Source: Flavobacterium acetivorans
GTDB taxonomy: Bacteria > Bacteroidota > Bacteroidia > Flavobacteriales > Flavobacteriaceae
NCBI RefSeq assembly: GCF_020911885.1
Contig: NZ_CP087132.1
Coordinates: forward strand, 2,480,001 to 2,544,000
Length of the DNA: 64,000 nt
Direction: 5' to 3'
The notes beneath the pieces are model-generated. The model had not been told where the DNA came from. It searched no databases and saw only the letters and a program-made list of their open reading frames with translations. Shown here in pieces: positions 15,999-24,796 of this stretch. Position 1 is the stretch's first letter. Each line of letters starts with the position of its first letter. Position numbers and translations under genes: made by a program.

Positions 15999-18734
15999 AT
16001 GTATGTTATGAATAAGGTATTCAAAAAAAAATTAATTGTTTTAATCCTCATTTTTTCTGGTTTTCTTTTCTCTTTTATAAGTTATGAGACCTCCTTTACA
16101 GATGATCTTTCCAAAGAAAAAGTAGCAAAAGAATTCTGGTCAAAGAAATATAAAAGTTCGAGTTGGTATTTAGGAATGAAAAGTACAACTCCTAATTTTT
16201 ACGAAGTAAGGGATGAGTTCAATTATTATTTTAAAAATAATCCTTATTTTGTTACTCAAGAAGTTAAACAATATAGAAGGTTTGCTCATCAATATTTTCC
16301 TAATATAGATGCTAAAGGGAATTACATTGACCCTTCAACTTCAAAAAGTAGTGCTAAAGAACTAACTTCTAATGATTCTTTTGTGGGTAACGCTTGGAAT
16401 CAACTATTTTTAAAATGGAACACCACACAGAGCAATGGAGGAACAGGAGTTTTAAGATCGATCAGGATTGATCCAAGTAATACTAGTAATGTATTGGCGG
16501 GAGCAGCTACAGCAGGGATTTGGCATACAACAGATAGAGGAGAAAATTGGTCTTTTGTCTCGGGTGGGATACCTGAAGTGGAATGGGTAAACGAAATTAT
16601 TTATAGCAGAAAAGATTCGAAGGTAGTTTATGCTAGTACTAATATGGGAGTTGTTAAGTCAATTGACGGAGGGAAAAATTGGACTTATACGGCACTGAAA
16701 AAAAACTTTCCTGACACATTTGGTTCTCTTTTGTGGCTAGACTTACCAAGAGTAAGTAGTGATATTGTTTATGCTACAACTGAAGAAAAAGGAAAGTATA
16801 AAATATTTAAATCAACTGACGGTGGAAAATCTTGGACTGAAAATTACCAAACGAATAAGCGTATCTGGGATATGCGTGTTAAACCGGACGATTCGAATGT
16901 GATTTATATTTTAGAAGAATCTTCAACCACAGATTGGATTAATTTTAAAAAATCGACTAATAGTGGAGTTACCTTTAGTACGGGAAATAATGGTTATCCT
17001 GCTGATTATAAAACGAAAGCACATCGAGCGAGATTAGCAACAACAGCTGCAAATAATAATGTCGTTTATATTGCTATTGGATTCAATGGAGGTGGCACAA
17101 ATGATAAAATTTCATTTTTTAAATCTGTTGATGCAGGACGTGGATTTGTCAAAAAAAGCAATCCTAAAAATGAAGAACCATTGTTCAATGCTATGGAGGC
17201 TACAGATTTCCTGAGCGAAACATGTCATCTTGCGCAATTAACTTGGAATTTTGCTTTTACCGTTTCAGAGACAGATGAAAACTTTATAGCTTGTGCAGCC
17301 AATAAAATAAAAATAAGTATTGATGGAGGAGCTACTTGGACTTTTGACCGATCGGGAAAAATTAAGACAGGTAAAGAGTATGATAGATATGCTTCTAATG
17401 ATGCGCACACCGGAGTTCATGGAGATCATCACGGTCTTTCGGTAATAGGGAATCATATTTGGAATGCTAATGATGGAGGAGCCTATTATTCCGGTGATGG
17501 GGGGTATACTGTTGTTAAAGATAAAACAGATGGATTAGGGATTATGGAATTATGGGGCTACAGTCAATCCTTTAAAAATGATATTATGGCTGTAGGCCTC
17601 AATCATAATCAAATATGCTTTAGAGATGATAAAGTTTATGGAGGATGGATAGGAGTTAATGGAGCTGATGCAATGGCAACTAATATTAATCCTATTGATG
17701 ATCAATATATGTACAATCATCCTTGGGGACATGAAAGAGTAAAACGCTCCCTATCAGATAAAAAAAGTCATCATTTTCAAGAACTGGGTATACAATTAGG
17801 ATATATTACCTTAGATAATTTAGAGTACCACCCGAACCAATATTATACCATTTATGGCAGTGATTACGGAGATAGAAATAAGACCTATCAGTTATCTAAA
17901 ACTACTAATAATGCAACTTCCTGGGAAGTAATGAAAGAGTTTATTACTGAGAAAGCAAATGCAGTTGCGGTAAAAGTAAGTTTTGCTAATCCTAATTACG
18001 TTTATGCAGTAGTTGAGCCTAATCGAATAATTAAATCTAAAGATGAAGGAAGAACATGGACTGATGTCAATCCACCGGCATCTTTATTGAAGGGGTTTGC
18101 CTTATGGCGTTTAGCTGTTAGTGATAAAAATCCAAATCATTTATGGGTATCAGTTAAGGCAAATCAAGAAGTTGTTAAAGTGATTCAGTCAAAAGATGGA
18201 GGGTTAACATGGAATGATTATTCTGAAGGACTCCCTCAATATGCTATTTATTCTATGATTTATCAACGTGGAAGCGATGATGTTTTATACTTAGGAACAA
18301 GATTTGGTATTTATTACAGAAAGGCTGGAATGTCAAAATGGGTACCTTTTGGTTCGGGTATGCCTGCTTCAAACACAAGTTTTATGTTTATTAACTATGC
18401 TAAGGGAAAATTACGCGTTGGAACATCAAGAGGGTTATGGGAAAATGATTTGGTTGAATTGACTGCACCCAAAGCAAATATTTCAGCAGATAAAAAACGG
18501 GTTTCTAAAGATGATCCAATGGTACAATTTGCTGATTATTCCGTCGCTGATAAAAATGCCACTTTTTTATGGGAATTTGCCGGAGGAATTCCTGCAAAAT
18601 CAAAGGCAGAAAGACCAATTGTGTCATATGGAAAAGCGCGAAAGGGGAATTATAATGTTAAACTAACTGTTACTGATTCAAGAGGAACAAGTACGCAAAC
18701 TTTAAAAAGTTTTATTACAGTAAATAATGAATAA
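15999..18734 (+). CDS. secreted Asp-box (BNR/VPS10-like) beta-propeller protein with C-terminal PKD domain
   Basis: This 911-residue exported protein has an N-terminal hydrophobic signal (LIVLILIFSGFLFSFISYET). It carries at least six Asp-box repeats of the type SxDxGxxW (STDGGKSW, SIDGGKNW, SIDGGATW, SKDEGRTW, SKDGGLTW, TTDRGENW), the pattern of sialidase/sortilin/xyloglucanase propellers. A PKD domain occupies about residues 825-908 (FADYSVADKNATFLWEFAGG; GNYNVKLTVTDSRGTS). Sialidase catalytic residues are not evident, so an enzymatic role is unproven; an adhesive or glycan-binding surface role is possible. A second in-frame ATG at 16008 may be the true start. I see no typical type IX secretion C-terminal domain. 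Confidence 0.82.
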   Translation: MYVMNKVFKKKLIVLILIFSGFLFSFISYETSFTDDLSKEKVAKEFWSKKYKSSSWYLGMKSTTPNFYEVRDEFNYYFKNNPYFVTQEVKQYRRFAHQYFPNIDAKGNYIDPSTSKSSAKELTSNDSFVGNAWNQLFLKWNTTQSNGGTGVLRSIRIDPSNTSNVLAGAATAGIWHTTDRGENWSFVSGGIPEVEWVNEIIYSRKDSKVVYASTNMGVVKSIDGGKNWTYTALKKNFPDTFGSLLWLDLPRVSSDIVYATTEEKGKYKIFKSTDGGKSWTENYQTNKRIWDMRVKPDDSNVIYILEESSTTDWINFKKSTNSGVTFSTGNNGYPADYKTKAHRARLATTAANNNVVYIAIGFNGGGTNDKISFFKSVDAGRGFVKKSNPKNEEPLFNAMEATDFLSETCHLAQLTWNFAFTVSETDENFIACAANKIKISIDGGATWTFDRSGKIKTGKEYDRYASNDAHTGVHGDHHGLSVIGNHIWNANDGGAYYSGDGGYTVVKDKTDGLGIMELWGYSQSFKNDIMAVGLNHNQICFRDDKVYGGWIGVNGADAMATNINPIDDQYMYNHPWGHERVKRSLSDKKSHHFQELGIQLGYITLDNLEYHPNQYYTIYGSDYGDRNKTYQLSKTTNNATSWEVMKEFITEKANAVAVKVSFANPNYVYAVVEPNRIIKSKDEGRTWTDVNPPASLLKGFALWRLAVSDKNPNHLWVSVKANQEVVKVIQSKDGGLTWNDYSEGLPQYAIYSMIYQRGSDDVLYLGTRFGIYYRKAGMSKWVPFGSGMPASNTSFMFINYAKGKLRVGTSRGLWENDLVELTAPKANISADKKRVSKDDPMVQFADYSVADKNATFLWEFAGGIPAKSKAERPIVSYGKARKGNYNVKLTVTDSRGTSTQTLKSFITVNNE

Positions 18735-18871
18735 GGTTTTCTAGATCCAAATAATTTGAATTTCCAATATTTTAAATGTTGTAATTTATTTAACATCCGT
18801 TGAAGCAAAATAATAGAGTTAATCGACTTTGGATCCTGTCATTTTATCTAATTTTATAAAAAAATATAAAG

Positions 18872-19459
18872 ATGAAAAAAATAGTAGTATTTGCTTGTTT
18901 AGCCCTATTCCTTTTTGGTGGTCAAAGTCAGGCACAAAACAAAAAAACAGTCAAAAGTAAAAATGAAACCGCTATGGAAAAACAAACGATTTATCAATTT
19001 AAAGTAGAGGATTTATATGGTAATGTCTTTGATTTTTCGACTCTCAAAGGCAAAAAAATAATGATTGTCAATACGGCTTCAAAGTGTGGGTTGACACCTC
19101 AATATAAAAGTTTAGAAGCTATTTATAAAGAATACAAAGACAAAGGCTTTGTCATTATAGGTTTTCCAGCAAATAATTTTGCCTCACAAGAGCCCGGAAC
19201 TAATGAAGAAATCGCTACTTTTTGCCAAGAAAATTATGGAGTTTCTTTTCCAATGATGGATAAAGTATCGGTAAAAGGAGATGATATGTGTCCTTTATAT
19301 CAGTTCTTGACACAGAAAGCTAAAAATGGATTGAAAGATTCAGAAGTAGAATGGAACTTTCAAAAATACTTGATCAATGAAAAAGGACAATTAGAACAAG
19401 TCATTGCTCCAAGAACATTGCCTACAGATGCTTCAGTAATCGATTGGATCAAAGCCTAG
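18872..19459 (+). CDS. glutathione peroxidase family protein, exported
   Basis: This 195-residue thioredoxin-fold peroxidase has the active-site motif NTASKCGLTPQY (peroxidatic Cys about C72), the Gln/Trp/Asn elements (GFPANNF; VEWNFQKYLI) and a possible resolving Cys in EIATFCQENYG. It reduces hydroperoxides, probably with thioredoxin rather than glutathione. A signal peptide (VVFACLALFLFGGQSQAQ) and about 20 polar residues precede the domain, so it is probably periplasmic. It is monocistronic. Confidence 0.92.
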   Translation: MKKIVVFACLALFLFGGQSQAQNKKTVKSKNETAMEKQTIYQFKVEDLYGNVFDFSTLKGKKIMIVNTASKCGLTPQYKSLEAIYKEYKDKGFVIIGFPANNFASQEPGTNEEIATFCQENYGVSFPMMDKVSVKGDDMCPLYQFLTQKAKNGLKDSEVEWNFQKYLINEKGQLEQVIAPRTLPTDASVIDWIKA

Positions 19460-19482
19460 TTTTAAGAAAACACAAGCAAAAT

Positions 19483-19519
19483 AAAAAGCTATTCCTGAAT
19501 TGAGGAATAGCTTTTTTTT
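19483..19519. terminator. bidirectional terminator between gpx and GNAT genes
   Basis: Stem AAAAAGCTATTCC / GGAATAGCTTTTT with an 8-nt loop. The two convergent genes share it. Confidence 0.88.
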
Positions 19520-19536
19520 ATAACTGAAAAGAAAAA

Positions 19537-20031
19537 TTAAAGTAAAAGTTGCATAAAAACAGAATCAAGCCAGCGGTCAAATTTATAACCTGATTCCTTG
19601 ATAATTCCCGAAACTTGAAAACCGTACTTTTTGTGAAAATCAATACTGCCTTGATTTTCTGAATCGATAACACCAATCATGTTGTGAAAACCTTGGTTTT
19701 TGGCTAGCTGAATGAGCTCAGCCAACAGAAATTTCCCAGCTCCTTTTCCCATAAATTCTTCAGCCACGTAAACAGAATGTTCCACCGTGAATCGATAGGC
19801 TTCTTTTTCCCTGAAAGTACCATAAGTAGCATATCCAATAGGAGCGTTTTCATATTCGGCCACAATTACGGGGAAATTGAGTTCTTGTTTTTTTTCAAAC
19901 CACAGTTTCTGGGTTTCAAAATCCCGTGGTTCATAATCATAAATCGAAGTACTGTTGAGTATCTGGTGATTTACGATTTCCAATATAGTGTCTAAGTCTG
20001 AAAAAACGGCTGGTCTGATCTTGATTTCCAT
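19537..20031 (-). CDS. GNAT N-acetyltransferase, phosphinothricin-acetyltransferase-like
   Basis: This 164-residue acetyl-CoA-dependent acetyltransferase starts IRPAVFSDLDTILEIVNHQI and has the cofactor-binding motif EEFMGKGAGKFLLAELIQLA and the tail KKYGFQVSGIIKESGYKFDR that are typical of the PAT/Bar/YncA group. Such enzymes acetylate amino-acid analogues such as methionine sulfone or phosphinothricin; the natural substrate here is not known. It stands alone. Confidence 0.88.
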   Translation of the reverse strand: MEIKIRPAVFSDLDTILEIVNHQILNSTSIYDYEPRDFETQKLWFEKKQELNFPVIVAEYENAPIGYATYGTFREKEAYRFTVEHSVYVAEEFMGKGAGKFLLAELIQLAKNQGFHNMIGVIDSENQGSIDFHKKYGFQVSGIIKESGYKFDRWLDSVFMQLLL

Positions 20032-20049
20032 GTTAAATTTAATTTACTT

Positions 20050-20057
20050 CAAAATTA
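20050..20057 (-). promoter_or_regulatory. -7 box for GNAT gene
   Basis: TAATTTTG on the minus strand, 18 bp before the start codon. Confidence 0.45.
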
Positions 20058-20098
20058 AGAAAACTATTTAAGTTTATAGAAAAACCTTTGCAACTTTG

Positions 20099-20106
20099 TA
20101 TCTTTG
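20099..20106 (+). promoter_or_regulatory. -7 box for menD
   Basis: TATCTTTG matches TAnnTTTG, 42 bp before the ATG. The overlapping sequence GATACTTTG just after offers a second, weaker box. Confidence 0.5.
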
Positions 20107-20148
20107 ATACTTTGATTCTCGCCCGCGGGCAACCCTAAAATAAATACA

Positions 20149-21810
20149 ATGATTTACCCCAAAATACCTTTAGCCCAAAGCATCATTCAAATTTGTCTAG
20201 CCAAAGGAATAAGAACCATTATAATCTCGCCGGGCTCCAGAAACGCACCTTTAACAATAGGTTTTGCAAGTAATCCGGATTTTCAATGTTATAGTATTGC
20301 CGATGAGCGCGCTGCTGCTTTTTTTGGACTCGGAATCGCCCAGCAAACTAAGAAACCGGTAGCATTGGTTTGTACTTCGGGTTCTGCCTTATTGAATTAT
20401 TATCCTGCATTGGCAGAAGCGTTTTACAGCCAGATTCCGTTGATTGTGATTTCAGCGGACAGACCTCAAAATAAAATCGATATTGGTGACGGGCAAACGA
20501 TTCGTCAGGAAAATGTTTTTGCCAATCATTCTTTATACAATGCTAATTTGAACGAATTGGTTTCTACTGAGAATGATTTCAAGATAAACGAAGCCATCAA
20601 TACGGCAATTCTAAAAAAAGGACCGGTACACATTAACGCGCCCTTTGAAGAGCCTTTGTATGAAACGGTTTCGGAACTTTCTGTCAAGGTGAATAGTACC
20701 GCTTCGGCAAATGAACCTCAGACAATTACAATCGAAGAATTAGCTGAATTTGCAGCTATTTGGAATAAAGCACCCAAAAAAATGATTCTTGTTGGAGTCA
20801 ATCAACCTAATGCGATAAGTGATAACGTAATCCAAGCATTGGCAAAAGAGGAATCGGTTGTGGTGATGACTGAAACCACATCTAATTTATACCATCCTTC
20901 CTTTATAGCTAATATTGATACGATAATTACGCCTTTTACCGATGATGAGTTTGAGAATTTTCATCCTGATGTTTTGGTGACTTTTGGAGGAATGATTGTT
21001 TCAAAACGCATCAAAGCTTTTCTGCGAAAGTACAAACCCAAACATCATTGGCACATTGATTCTTTAAGAGCGTATGATACTTTTGATGCTTTGACGAAGC
21101 ATTTTGAAATGAATCCAAATGATTTTTTTGAATTATTTTTGCCGCTTACAAAAGCTGCTGCAAGCGATTATTTTGATAAAATGAATGAGATAAACCTTTT
21201 GCGTAAAATAAAACGCGAAAATTATCTGTCTAAAATTACTTTTTCTGATTTCGTAGTTTTCGATAAAGTGATTAAAAGTTTGCCTCAAAACAGCCTTTTG
21301 CAAATCAGCAACAGTTCAGCGATTCGTTATGCGCAATTAATTGATATCGATCCGTCGGTAGAAGTGTATTCTAACAGAGGAACCAGCGGTATCGATGGAA
21401 GTACTTCGACTGCCATTGGTGCGGCTGTAGCCAATAAAAAACAGACTGTTTTTATTACGGGTGATATTAGTTTTTTTTACGACAATAATGCACTTTGGAA
21501 TCAATACGTTCCATCTAATTTCAAGATTATTTTAATCAATAATGGAGGCGGCGGTATTTTTAGGATTTTACCCGGACATAAAGAAACGCCTGTTTTTAAT
21601 ACTTTTTTTGAAACCTCCCACAGTTTGACAGCCGAACATTTAGCCAAAATGCACGGGTTTGAATATAATACGGCAAATGATGAAGCGAGTTTAGAAAATG
21701 GTTTAATTGCTTTATATTCTCAGAATGAGAAGCCTGCTATTTTGGAAATTTTTACGCCAACATTGGAGAATGATGCTATTCTTTTACAATATTTTAAAGA
21801 ACTAACATGA
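20149..21810 (+). CDS. menD: MenD, SEPHCHC synthase
   Basis: This 553-residue thiamine-diphosphate enzyme condenses isochorismate and 2-oxoglutarate to 2-succinyl-5-enolpyruvyl-6-hydroxy-3-cyclohexene-1-carboxylate, the first committed step of menaquinone synthesis. The N-terminal motif IISPGSRNAPLTIGF, the catalytic Glu in ADERAAAFFGLG, and the ThDP/Mg motif GDISFFYDNNALWN (about residue 438) followed by NNGGGGIF are all present. menB, menA and menC follow within 12 kb on the same strand but in separate transcription units. Confidence 0.95.
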   Translation: MIYPKIPLAQSIIQICLAKGIRTIIISPGSRNAPLTIGFASNPDFQCYSIADERAAAFFGLGIAQQTKKPVALVCTSGSALLNYYPALAEAFYSQIPLIVISADRPQNKIDIGDGQTIRQENVFANHSLYNANLNELVSTENDFKINEAINTAILKKGPVHINAPFEEPLYETVSELSVKVNSTASANEPQTITIEELAEFAAIWNKAPKKMILVGVNQPNAISDNVIQALAKEESVVVMTETTSNLYHPSFIANIDTIITPFTDDEFENFHPDVLVTFGGMIVSKRIKAFLRKYKPKHHWHIDSLRAYDTFDALTKHFEMNPNDFFELFLPLTKAAASDYFDKMNEINLLRKIKRENYLSKITFSDFVVFDKVIKSLPQNSLLQISNSSAIRYAQLIDIDPSVEVYSNRGTSGIDGSTSTAIGAAVANKKQTVFITGDISFFYDNNALWNQYVPSNFKIILINNGGGGIFRILPGHKETPVFNTFFETSHSLTAEHLAKMHGFEYNTANDEASLENGLIALYSQNEKPAILEIFTPTLENDAILLQYFKELT

Positions 21811-21884
21811 TGTTAGATATGGGACTTAGCTGAATTTTAATGTTTATTTTACATTAAATAGGAGTCTTTTTTTGAATAAATGTT

Positions 21885-21892
21885 TAAATTTG
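21885..21892 (+). promoter_or_regulatory. -7 box for DUF2853 gene
   Basis: TAAATTTG, 42 bp before the ATG at 21935. The nearest upstream TTTG is spaced too closely (10 bp). Confidence 0.4.
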
Positions 21893-21934
21893 AGAATATT
21901 AGAGAATTATTAATCAATATTTAAAACTTTATTT

Positions 21935-22276
21935 ATGAGTGCAAGAGAAGAATTAATTGAAAAGTATGCGGCTGATTTGAAAGACAAATGTGGTGTTTCG
22001 CCTGACATGGATTTATTGACAAAAGTAACTATTGGTTGTGGTCCTTCAATCTATAATGCCGATGCCGCTACTGTTGCCGGGAGTCAGCAATCAGAATTGG
22101 ATACAGTTAAAAATAATTTCTTAATTAAAAAACTAGGACTTTCTGATGGAGCTGCTTTAGACGCGGGAATTGATGCCGTAATGGAAAAATACGGACGTTC
22201 CAACAAAAATAAATACAGAGCCGTGATTTATTATTTATTAACCGTTCACTTTAAGAAAGAGAGTGTTTATAACTAA
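21935..22276 (+). CDS. DUF2853 family protein
   Basis: This 113-residue soluble, mainly helical protein matches the DUF2853 pattern (REELIEKYAADLKDKCGV at the start; ALDAGIDAVMEKYGRSNKNK and YRAVIYYLLTVHF at the end). Two Cys are present, in LKDKCGV and VTIGCGP. Function unknown. It is commonly found beside menD in Flavobacteriia, but no mechanistic tie to menaquinone is known to me. It has its own -7 box and terminator. Confidence 0.85.
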   Translation: MSAREELIEKYAADLKDKCGVSPDMDLLTKVTIGCGPSIYNADAATVAGSQQSELDTVKNNFLIKKLGLSDGAALDAGIDAVMEKYGRSNKNKYRAVIYYLLTVHFKKESVYN

Positions 22277-22296
22277 TGCCGCAACTATAAAAAATG

Positions 22297-22327
22297 AAAA
22301 GCGTTCACCTAGGAGAACGCTTTTTTT
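22297..22327 (+). terminator. terminator after DUF2853 gene
   Basis: Stem AAAAGCGTTC / GAACGCTTTT, 8-nt loop, then a T run. The convergent M28 peptidase gene ends 19 bp further on. Confidence 0.88.
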
Positions 22328-22345
22328 GTGGAATATTTTTTAATA

Positions 22346-23701
22346 TTAGCGAATGGGAATAGGAAAAACAGGAATGCTTGCATGTCCTAATTCATCAACA
22401 GACTGTACGGCAAAGAAAAAATTGTCTTTAGAATAAGGAATTTCGGCTTTTGTATCTTTAACGAAAATTGTTTTTTCCCAATGTGAAGATGCTGTTTCTC
22501 TAATTAGGATTTGATAGCCATAAACTTTTTTTCCTTCAGGAGCTTTCCAGGTTAAAGTTGAAAAATTAGTCAACTCTTTTACTTCAATACCCACGTTTGT
22601 AGGTGCTTTGGGCGACCAGCCTAAATTACTGAATACTGCCAGATTTGAACAGCTAATTTTTCTTAGGTATTCAAAATCCATGAAGTCAGGAAGATCTCCG
22701 TATTTTATACCATTTTCAGTTCTTATATCTTGGTGTTGGTGATCGTGGTTTTCATTCATTTCGCAAAAACGTATCGCCGGAAAACCATTTTGGCTAAAAG
22801 GAGTATGATCACCGCCACGCAAAAAACGATCATTTCGATACACTAAATTAATATCCAGTTGATTTACATATTGATTTGTAGTTGTTTTAATGTATCGCGC
22901 CAGAAGTCTTGAAGGGCTATCATTGTCTCTATTGGTTGCTTTACGCATTTTTGCCTCTTCTTCGGTTTCAAGATAAGGAATGGTTTCGCTAAAAACGCGA
23001 ACTTGTGTGTTGTCTCTCAAAAGAGTTCCGCTTGATAAACTGTTGCCAATCATGTCATTGTTAATCATCGCAATTACATTCCATTTAGACTTCTTGGCTA
23101 GTTCTGCTAAATGTCTTGCTCCATAAAGTCCTTGCTCTTCTCCCGTAACGGCAACAAAAATTAGGGTAAAAGGAAACTCTCTTTTGGACATTATTTTGGC
23201 TAATTCCATCATGGCAGCAACACCAGAACCATCATCGTTTGCTCCGGGTGCATCTGATTTTGAATTCATAACATCAGAAACCCTCGAATCCAGATGCCCG
23301 CTTATAATTAGGACACGATCATCAGTAGGATCTGTTCCTTTTAAAGTAGCCATTACATTACCCAGTTGGCTGTCAACTGTAATTCGCTTTCCATCCGCTT
23401 TTACGGTAAAATAGTCAATCGTAGCAGTGAGCCTTCCATTAGACTCTAAAGCATATTTATCAAACTCTGATTTGAGCCAGCGTTGTGCTGCGCCAATGCC
23501 ACGAGTTTTACTTTTGGTATCGCTTAAGGTATGTCTTGTGCCAAAGCTTACTAATTTACGTACCGTTGTTTCGAGATTTTCAGTTTTTACTTCGGCGATC
23601 ATTTTGTCAATTTCCGGATCCTTAAGAATGGTTTGAGCGGATGTTATAATAGGAGAAAAGAAAAATATAAAGGATAGATAGATAATAGGATGTAGTTTCA
23701 T
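22346..23701 (-). CDS. M28 family zinc aminopeptidase with C-terminal fibronectin III-like domain
   Basis: This 451-residue exported enzyme has a signal peptide (PIIYLSFIFFFSPIITSAQ) and the M28 zinc ligands: His/Asp in ISGHLDSR and APGANDDGSG, the Glu pair in VTGEEQGLYGA, Asp in INNDMIGN, and His in RGGDHTPFSQNGFPAI. The last 80 residues (PTNVGIEVKELTNFSTLTW) look like a fibronectin type III module. It probably trims peptides in the periplasm or outside the cell. It is monocistronic with a -7 box 19 bp upstream. Confidence 0.92.
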   Translation of the reverse strand: MKLHPIIYLSFIFFFSPIITSAQTILKDPEIDKMIAEVKTENLETTVRKLVSFGTRHTLSDTKSKTRGIGAAQRWLKSEFDKYALESNGRLTATIDYFTVKADGKRITVDSQLGNVMATLKGTDPTDDRVLIISGHLDSRVSDVMNSKSDAPGANDDGSGVAAMMELAKIMSKREFPFTLIFVAVTGEEQGLYGARHLAELAKKSKWNVIAMINNDMIGNSLSSGTLLRDNTQVRVFSETIPYLETEEEAKMRKATNRDNDSPSRLLARYIKTTTNQYVNQLDINLVYRNDRFLRGGDHTPFSQNGFPAIRFCEMNENHDHQHQDIRTENGIKYGDLPDFMDFEYLRKISCSNLAVFSNLGWSPKAPTNVGIEVKELTNFSTLTWKAPEGKKVYGYQILIRETASSHWEKTIFVKDTKAEIPYSKDNFFFAVQSVDELGHASIPVFPIPIR

Positions 23702-23719
23702 TATTGGTTATGTTTTTTT

Positions 23720-23727
23720 CAAATTTA
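23720..23727 (-). promoter_or_regulatory. -7 box for M28 peptidase
   Basis: TAAATTTG on the minus strand, 18 bp before the start codon. Confidence 0.45.
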
Positions 23728-23831
23728 ACAAAAAAACACAAATCAAAGCTATCATTTTTGTCTAGGCATTTATTGATGTTTTTTCAAAAGGAGTTTTAGC
23801 AATACAATAAATATTTGTTTGTAAAATCATT

Positions 23832-23865
23832 TTTGGTGTTGCTATTTTCAAACTTCGTACCTTTG
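23832..23865 (+). promoter_or_regulatory. promoter for S1-domain gene, decides start
   Basis: TTTG at 23832-23835, a 22-bp spacer and TACCTTTG at 23858-23865. It lies downstream of an in-frame ATG at 23815, so the start at 23887 is the one transcribed. Confidence 0.55.
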
Positions 23866-23886
23866 CGCTTTAGAAAAAAGAATAAA

Positions 23887-24744
23887 ATGATTGAAATAGG
23901 AAAATACAATACACTAACAATACTGCGTGATACCAAAGTTGGATTGTTTTTAGGAACTCCAGAAACGGATCCCGAAGGAATACACGATATACTTTTGCCC
24001 AATAAATATGTTCCCAACGAATTTGAAATTGGAGAAGAACTTATTGTTTTTGTTTATTTAGACCACGAAGAACGTCCAGTGGCGACTACTTTAGAGCCTT
24101 ATATTTTATTGAACGAATTTGCGCTTTTGCGTGTGAATTATGTCAATCAAATCGGTGCTTTTATGGATTGGGGAATGGAAAAAGATATTCTGGTTCCATT
24201 CAAAGAACAAGCGCGTCCGATGGAAAAAGGCAAACGTTACTTGGTTTATCTTTATATGGACGAAAAAACCAACCGTTTGGTAGCTTCAAGCAAAACCAAC
24301 CAATTCCTAAACAACGAGGAACTTAGTGTAGAAAAAGGGGAAGAAGTAGAGTTAATTGTTTCTCATATTACCGAAATTGGGATTAATGTAATTATCAATG
24401 AGCGCCATAAAGGCTTGTTGTATAAAGATGAAGTTTATGATGATGCAATTCGTACCGGAGATCGTATGCGCGGTTATATTAAAAACATTCGCCCTGACAA
24501 TAAAATTGATGTCTCTTTGCAAAAACAAGGTTACGAAAGTATCGAACCCAATGCTGATAAGATTTTAGACGAACTAAGGGCAAGTCGTGGATTTTTGCGT
24601 TTGAATGATAATTCTCATCCAGAAGACATCAAGACAGTTCTAAAAATGAGTAAGAAAACCTTTAAAAAGGCGATTGGAGCTCTGTATCGTGAAAAGCTTA
24701 TCGAGATTAAGGATGATGGAATTTACTTGATCAAACAGGAATAA
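23887..24744 (+). CDS. CvfB-like S1 RNA-binding protein
   Basis: This 285-residue cytoplasmic protein has tandem S1-type OB folds (LRVNYVNQIGAFMDWGMEKD, LIVSHITEIGINVIINERHK, GDRMRGYIKNIRPDNKIDVS) and a C-terminal winged helix (MSKKTFKKAIGALYREKLIE). This is the CvfB architecture, where it binds RNA and affects virulence-factor expression in Staphylococcus; here the RNA target is unknown. The start at 23887 follows a consensus promoter and matches the usual N-terminus MIEIGKYNTLTI. Confidence 0.88.
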   Translation: MIEIGKYNTLTILRDTKVGLFLGTPETDPEGIHDILLPNKYVPNEFEIGEELIVFVYLDHEERPVATTLEPYILLNEFALLRVNYVNQIGAFMDWGMEKDILVPFKEQARPMEKGKRYLVYLYMDEKTNRLVASSKTNQFLNNEELSVEKGEEVELIVSHITEIGINVIINERHKGLLYKDEVYDDAIRTGDRMRGYIKNIRPDNKIDVSLQKQGYESIEPNADKILDELRASRGFLRLNDNSHPEDIKTVLKMSKKTFKKAIGALYREKLIEIKDDGIYLIKQE

Positions 24745-24746
24745 AA

Positions 24747-24782
24747 AATGAAGACTAATCCATAACGATTAGTCTTTTTTTA
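24747..24782 (+). terminator. terminator after S1-domain gene
   Basis: Stem AAGACTAATC / GATTAGTCTT with a 6-nt loop and following T run. Confidence 0.88.
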
Positions 24783-24796
24783 TATTCGTTGATGAA

